This document shows, one piece after another, positions 6,230 to 9,327 of a stretch of 9,327 bases of DNA. The notes beneath the pieces are model-generated. The model was not told the origin of the DNA, made no database searches, and saw only the letters and a list, made by a program, of their open reading frames with translations. How positions within the stretch are numbered: the first letter of the stretch is position 1; each line of letters begins with the position of its first letter. This stretch comes from UBA11612 sp963976395. Its GTDB lineage: Bacteria > Pseudomonadota > Alphaproteobacteria > Rhodospirillales > Rhodospirillaceae. The DNA is taken from the NCBI GenBank assembly GCA_963976395.1, contig CAXBLG010000102.1, positions 1-9,327 on the forward strand. Direction: 5' to 3'. Both the position numbers and the translations under genes were made by a program.

Positions 6230-7345
6230 GTGTCGGTAACCCGAGAACAAATTGTAACGGCCCTAAAAGAAGTGGACTCCGGCACCGGCGGCCTGGACAT
6301 CGTCGCAAGGGACTGGGTGAAAGACATCGTCATTGACGGGGCTCGAGTAACCGTGACTTTGGAAGTCCCGGCCCGAGTAGGACCTAAGCTGGAACCAGTG
6401 CGAGCCGACGCCGAAAAAACAGTAAGGTCGATCCCTGGAGTAGAGTCGGGGACAGTTGTCCTAACTGCGCAGGCTGCACCAAAACCAGGACAGGCTGCCC
6501 CAGCGCATAAATCCGCGCGCGGCGGCAACCGCCTCGATCTTCCCGGCATAAAACATATCGTGGCGGTGGCTTCGGGCAAAGGCGGCGTGGGTAAATCGAC
6601 CACGGCAGCAAATATCGCCGTCGCTATGGCACGCCTCGGTCATTCGGTGGCCGTGTTCGACGCCGATATCTTTGGCCCATCCATGCCGCGCATGTTCGGA
6701 CTTGCAGGACGGAAGCCCGGTACTAACGGAAAAAAAGTTTCGCCGCTGGAAGCCCATGGCGTCAAAGTCATGTCCATCGGCTTTATGGTCGCCGAGGAAG
6801 AACCGATCATCTGGCGCGGCCCTATGGTCATGGGCGCTTTAGAGCAAATGCTGCGCGACGTCGATTGGGGCGAGATTGATGTAATGATCGTGGACATGCC
6901 GCCTGGCACTGGCGATACGCAACTGACTATGTCCCAGCGCGTACCTCTGGCCGGAGCAGTCATTGTTTCCACACCCCAGGACATTGCCTTGCTCGACGCC
7001 CGCAAGGGCCTCAACATGTTTAAGCGTGTCGAGGTTCCCATCCTCGGCATCGTCGAGAACATGAGTTATCACCTGTGTACTGCTTGCGGACACCGCGAAG
7101 AGATATTCGACCATGGCGGAGCACGCCGTACGGCAGAAGAACTGGGCGCACCCTTTTTAGGTGAAGTCCCGCTCGATCTCAAAATTCGCACGACATCAGA
7201 CGGAGGCACCCCCATTGTGACCTCAAACCCTGATAGCCCCCACAGTCAGGCCTACATTGAAATCGCGCGGAATATCTGGGAGAAAATATCGAGCGGAGCA
7301 CGAAAGACGCCGACGATCTCCATCGGCGGCAAGCCTGTCATGTGA
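6230..7345 (+). CDS. apbC: Iron-sulfur cluster carrier ATPase, Mrp/ApbC family
   Basis: Cytoplasmic P-loop ATPase of the Mrp/NBP35 family that carries and transfers Fe-S clusters to apoproteins. I start it at GTG 6230, giving 371 residues (MSVTREQIV...), because AGGGAG precedes it and the protein then begins directly with the MIP18/DUF59-like domain (about 1-80). Upstream in-frame sequence is low-complexity and overlaps the promoter region. A variable Ala/Pro/Lys linker (about 82-100) leads to the ATPase domain. That domain contains the deviant Walker A GKGGVGKST (116-124), DADIFGPSMPRM (144-155), the Walker B-like MIVDMPPGTGDTQLT and the cluster-binding CTAC (C283, C286). All key residues are intact. 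The gene is divergent from hflK and 119 bases upstream of an exported protease gene. Either mrp or apbC is used as the symbol. Confidence 0.96.
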   Translation: MSVTREQIVTALKEVDSGTGGLDIVARDWVKDIVIDGARVTVTLEVPARVGPKLEPVRADAEKTVRSIPGVESGTVVLTAQAAPKPGQAAPAHKSARGGNRLDLPGIKHIVAVASGKGGVGKSTTAANIAVAMARLGHSVAVFDADIFGPSMPRMFGLAGRKPGTNGKKVSPLEAHGVKVMSIGFMVAEEEPIIWRGPMVMGALEQMLRDVDWGEIDVMIVDMPPGTGDTQLTMSQRVPLAGAVIVSTPQDIALLDARKGLNMFKRVEVPILGIVENMSYHLCTACGHREEIFDHGGARRTAEELGAPFLGEVPLDLKIRTTSDGGTPIVTSNPDSPHSQAYIEIARNIWEKISSGARKTPTISIGGKPVM

Positions 7346-7464
7346 TTCAGAGCGCCATTTTAAGCGTAGCTCAGCCCATATATATTGGTGGACGCCTCCA
7401 ACCGTAATATCGCCATTTTTGGCGACCATGGTATGCTGCCGATTGAGCACTTAGAGCGTGATAT
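7346..7464 (+). other. Intergenic region mrp to protease gene
   Basis: These 119 bases hold no strong terminator. There is a small six-bp hairpin with a TTTT loop (TCGCCA at 7410-7415 pairing with TGGCGA at 7420-7425), and no T run after it. A weak promoter-like pair, TTGGTG (7385-7390) and TATCGC (7408-7413), has 17-base spacing. Only a poor AGAG precedes the ATG at 7465. Whether the protease gene is co-transcribed with mrp cannot be decided. Confidence 0.4.
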
Positions 7465-9327
7465 ATGAATGAATTCGTCATCAGCTGGCCTGGCCCACAT
7501 CGGGTTTCCTTGATCGCCTCGGCGATTATTGCCGCAGTATTTTGGTCTGGCAGCGCTTCCGCCCAGAGTCGCCCGTTTAATATTCCAGACTTAGCCGCCT
7601 ATAACTGCGCCGCCGTCGATGCTGCAACTGCAGCCGGCGTACGGCACATGGGCCAAGTCATCAAAGGCCGGTATCACGAGTGGCACGAAATTTATGCGAA
7701 TGTCGGCGGGGAACAGCGCCTTGCCTGCATCAGCCTCATTGTTCCCGAAGCACGGCAAATGAGCCTGGGCGAGGCACGCGCTTTCTTGAAAGACGCGGCA
7801 AGCGCCAGCGTACCGACCGCTCCATCTCCAGCAACAGACAATGCGCCGCAGGCATTTCAACACACAGTGGTTGAACCGCCCGACGTTAAACCCATGCCCT
7901 TAAAACGCGCCATTAAGCCGGCACCTGGCACCGACTTAGTGGAAAAGAAAGCCGGTGAAATCGAGGTGCCGCCTATCCCGGCGGTCAAGTCGTTCAAGAA
8001 TACCGCCCCTTTGCCGGCGGAAAATATCGATAACAGTGCGGCGGCGCCAACAGCGCCGCCGCTTTTGTATGAGAACTCACAGACGGTAGGTGTTGAAGAC
8101 AGAGCCGTTGTTCCCAACACACTAACCTATCCGTGGAATACGGTTGGGTATCTGCGCGTCACCTATCCAAGCGGCAATAGCTTTCGGTGCAGCGGCGCGC
8201 TGGTCAGCGCCTATGTCGTCTTAACGGCAGGACACTGCATCCACAGCAATACCGAAGGCGGTTATGTGTCTTCGGTGGCCTTCTTCCCGGCACAATACCA
8301 AACCGCGCCTGGGATCGGCGGCCCTATTAGACCGTATTCAAATTCCGATCTCGCCTTCGTAAAGACCACGCAAACCTGGACGCAGATCTCCGGCGAAGAT
8401 AGTTATGCTGTCACTCAATATCGACATGACCTCGCTGCGGTACAATTCGACACACCATTCACATATACATCTACATTCATTCCGGTCGTCTTCGGTGACA
8501 CAACCGATTCCATTACAAGTGCGGGGTACCCTGCTGTCGTGAATGGACAGAGTGTTCAGACCCAATATTTCGACGACGGGCCGGAAACACCCTCATCTTC
8601 CAGCTACAAGAATTTTTCTGTGCGCGAATTTGCTGTCGATGCCAGTGGAGGAAATTCAGGCGGGCCGTTTTTTGCCCTCGACCCCACCACCGGACAACGC
8701 CGTCTCGTCGGAATTTTGTCCTACGGCCAAGACGATGAAGCCGGCGGGCCATGGTACTCGTCGTTCAACCAGTCCCTGATCTCCGACTGGATGAGTTACA
8801 ACCCAGCAGCCTCTGGAGCCAGTGTCGAAGGCCTTCGTGTTGCCGCAGTCTTCTCTTCAGGACAGCCCACTTCACGCTCTTTTCTCAGATTCTACAACTC
8901 GAGCACCTCTGCTGGTATCGTCGAGGTTACTTTGGCCGATTACGTAAGCGGCGATGTCCTGGGCACATGGACAAGTTCATCCATATCGGCCGGGGCCGAA
9001 TTGCAATTTTTCATTCAAGATATCGAAAGTGGAATCGACCAGACAATTACTCCACCGACCTTCTATTCGATATCGATTCGGCCCACCTTCACCGGATATT
9101 TTCAGCATGTGTTGTGGCGACCAGAGGACGGCACGCTGACAAACCTTAGCACTTGCGACACCACAACCGCATCAGACTCAGAAACGGTCATAGGTGTTCA
9201 CTCGTCGCTGTTGCAAAACGGATACCCCAGCACCCTAGTTGTCCATAACACCGGACCATCAGCCACGAACGTCGTCCTCGGCATATATGACGCTAGAACC
9301 GGCAACAAGATCGCCGATTACAGCACC
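7465..9327 (+). CDS. Exported trypsin-like (S1/V8-like) serine protease with C-terminal repeats, 3' truncated by window
   Basis: This frame has an ATG, no stop, and runs off the right edge after 621 codons; an in-frame TGA at 7459 precedes the start. A signal peptide is clear: a hydrophobic stretch (about 14-27) then SGSASA with a likely cut after A33. Residues 38-112 form a small unrecognised region with two cysteines (C48, C88). An Ala/Pro-rich linker (about 113-215) follows. The protease domain (about 220-430) shows CSGALVSAYVVLTAGHC with H257, C242 and C258 placed like the conserved disulfide, D322 in RHDLAAV, and S398 in GGNSGGP. D392, six residues before the serine, occupies the position that gives trypsin its Arg/Lys preference; this is inference. 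From about 455 on there are beta-rich repeats (SFLRFYN, GYFQHVLWRP, then STLVVHN). It is probably secreted or surface-bound. Substrate and biological role are unknown, and no partner gene is visible. Confidence 0.88.
   Translation, partial: MNEFVISWPGPHRVSLIASAIIAAVFWSGSASAQSRPFNIPDLAAYNCAAVDAATAAGVRHMGQVIKGRYHEWHEIYANVGGEQRLACISLIVPEARQMSLGEARAFLKDAASASVPTAPSPATDNAPQAFQHTVVEPPDVKPMPLKRAIKPAPGTDLVEKKAGEIEVPPIPAVKSFKNTAPLPAENIDNSAAAPTAPPLLYENSQTVGVEDRAVVPNTLTYPWNTVGYLRVTYPSGNSFRCSGALVSAYVVLTAGHCIHSNTEGGYVSSVAFFPAQYQTAPGIGGPIRPYSNSDLAFVKTTQTWTQISGEDSYAVTQYRHDLAAVQFDTPFTYTSTFIPVVFGDTTDSITSAGYPAVVNGQSVQTQYFDDGPETPSSSSYKNFSVREFAVDASGGNSGGPFFALDPTTGQRRLVGILSYGQDDEAGGPWYSSFNQSLISDWMSYNPAASGASVEGLRVAAVFSSGQPTSRSFLRFYNSSTSAGIVEVTLADYVSGDVLGTWTSSSISAGAELQFFIQDIESGIDQTITPPTFYSISIRPTFTGYFQHVLWRPEDGTLTNLSTCDTTTASDSETVIGVHSSLLQNGYPSTLVVHNTGPSATNVVLGIYDARTGNKIADYST
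8038..8066 (+). terminator. Terminator-like hairpin inside the protease gene linker
   Basis: GCGGCGGCGC (8038-8047) and its exact complement GCGCCGCCGC (8053-8062) enclose the loop CAACA and are followed by TTTTG. The 10-bp all-GC stem plus T run resembles a rho-independent terminator, although the T run is short. It encodes AAAPTAPPLL (192-201) in the linker before the protease domain. It may be an accident of Ala/Pro codons, or it may lower transcription of the protease half. The structure is certain; termination is unproven. Confidence 0.35.

Noticed and set aside
7410..7425. Hairpin after mrp as a terminator
   Set aside because: Only six base pairs with the T run in the loop rather than after the stem.

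Overview
The window reads as ordinary chromosome from an alphaproteobacterium. The protein sequences and the hflK-hflC-degP-type protease block, together with holC, ndk and mrp/apbC, fit that class. Genus and order cannot be fixed from sequence alone. GC looks moderate by eye and was not counted. I saw no tRNA, rRNA, CRISPR array, insertion sequence or phage gene. No gene-free gap exceeds about 230 bases.

Layout. The left edge (2-697, + strand) holds the C-terminal two thirds of purM. It meets purN tail to tail, and their stop codons overlap. From purN to hflK (694-5999) six genes lie on the minus strand. In transcription order they are hflK, hflC, degP-like Do protease, holC, ndk and purN. 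hflK/hflC overlap by ATGA, and the short gaps (28 bases degP/holC, 21 bases ndk/purN) suggest co-transcription. The gaps hflC/degP (179 bases, with a perfect 14-bp hairpin) and holC/ndk (93 bases, with a promoter-like site) look like internal control points. A 230-bp divergent region (6000-6229) separates hflK from mrp on the + strand. Downstream of mrp, a large open frame with no stop runs from 7465 off the right edge. It encodes an exported trypsin-like serine protease.

How the genes work together. HflK and HflC form the membrane SPFH complex that surrounds and modulates the FtsH protease. The Do-family protease handles misfolded periplasmic protein, so the first half of the minus-strand block is an envelope quality-control unit. 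The second half is housekeeping: the DNA polymerase III chi subunit, nucleoside diphosphate kinase and a purine-pathway formyltransferase. Mrp is an Fe-S cluster carrier ATPase. The terminal protease belongs to no obvious pathway here.

Most notable points: (1) the multi-domain exported protease with an unrecognised N-terminal region, an Ala/Pro linker carrying a terminator-like hairpin, and C-terminal repeats; (2) a PurN of an unusual subtype facing purM instead of following it; (3) a nearly identical 18-19 bp element over the predicted -10 boxes of hflK and ndk; (4) four of eight visible starts being TTG or GTG, each supported by a Shine-Dalgarno sequence. I found no clear evidence of a wholly new multi-gene system.
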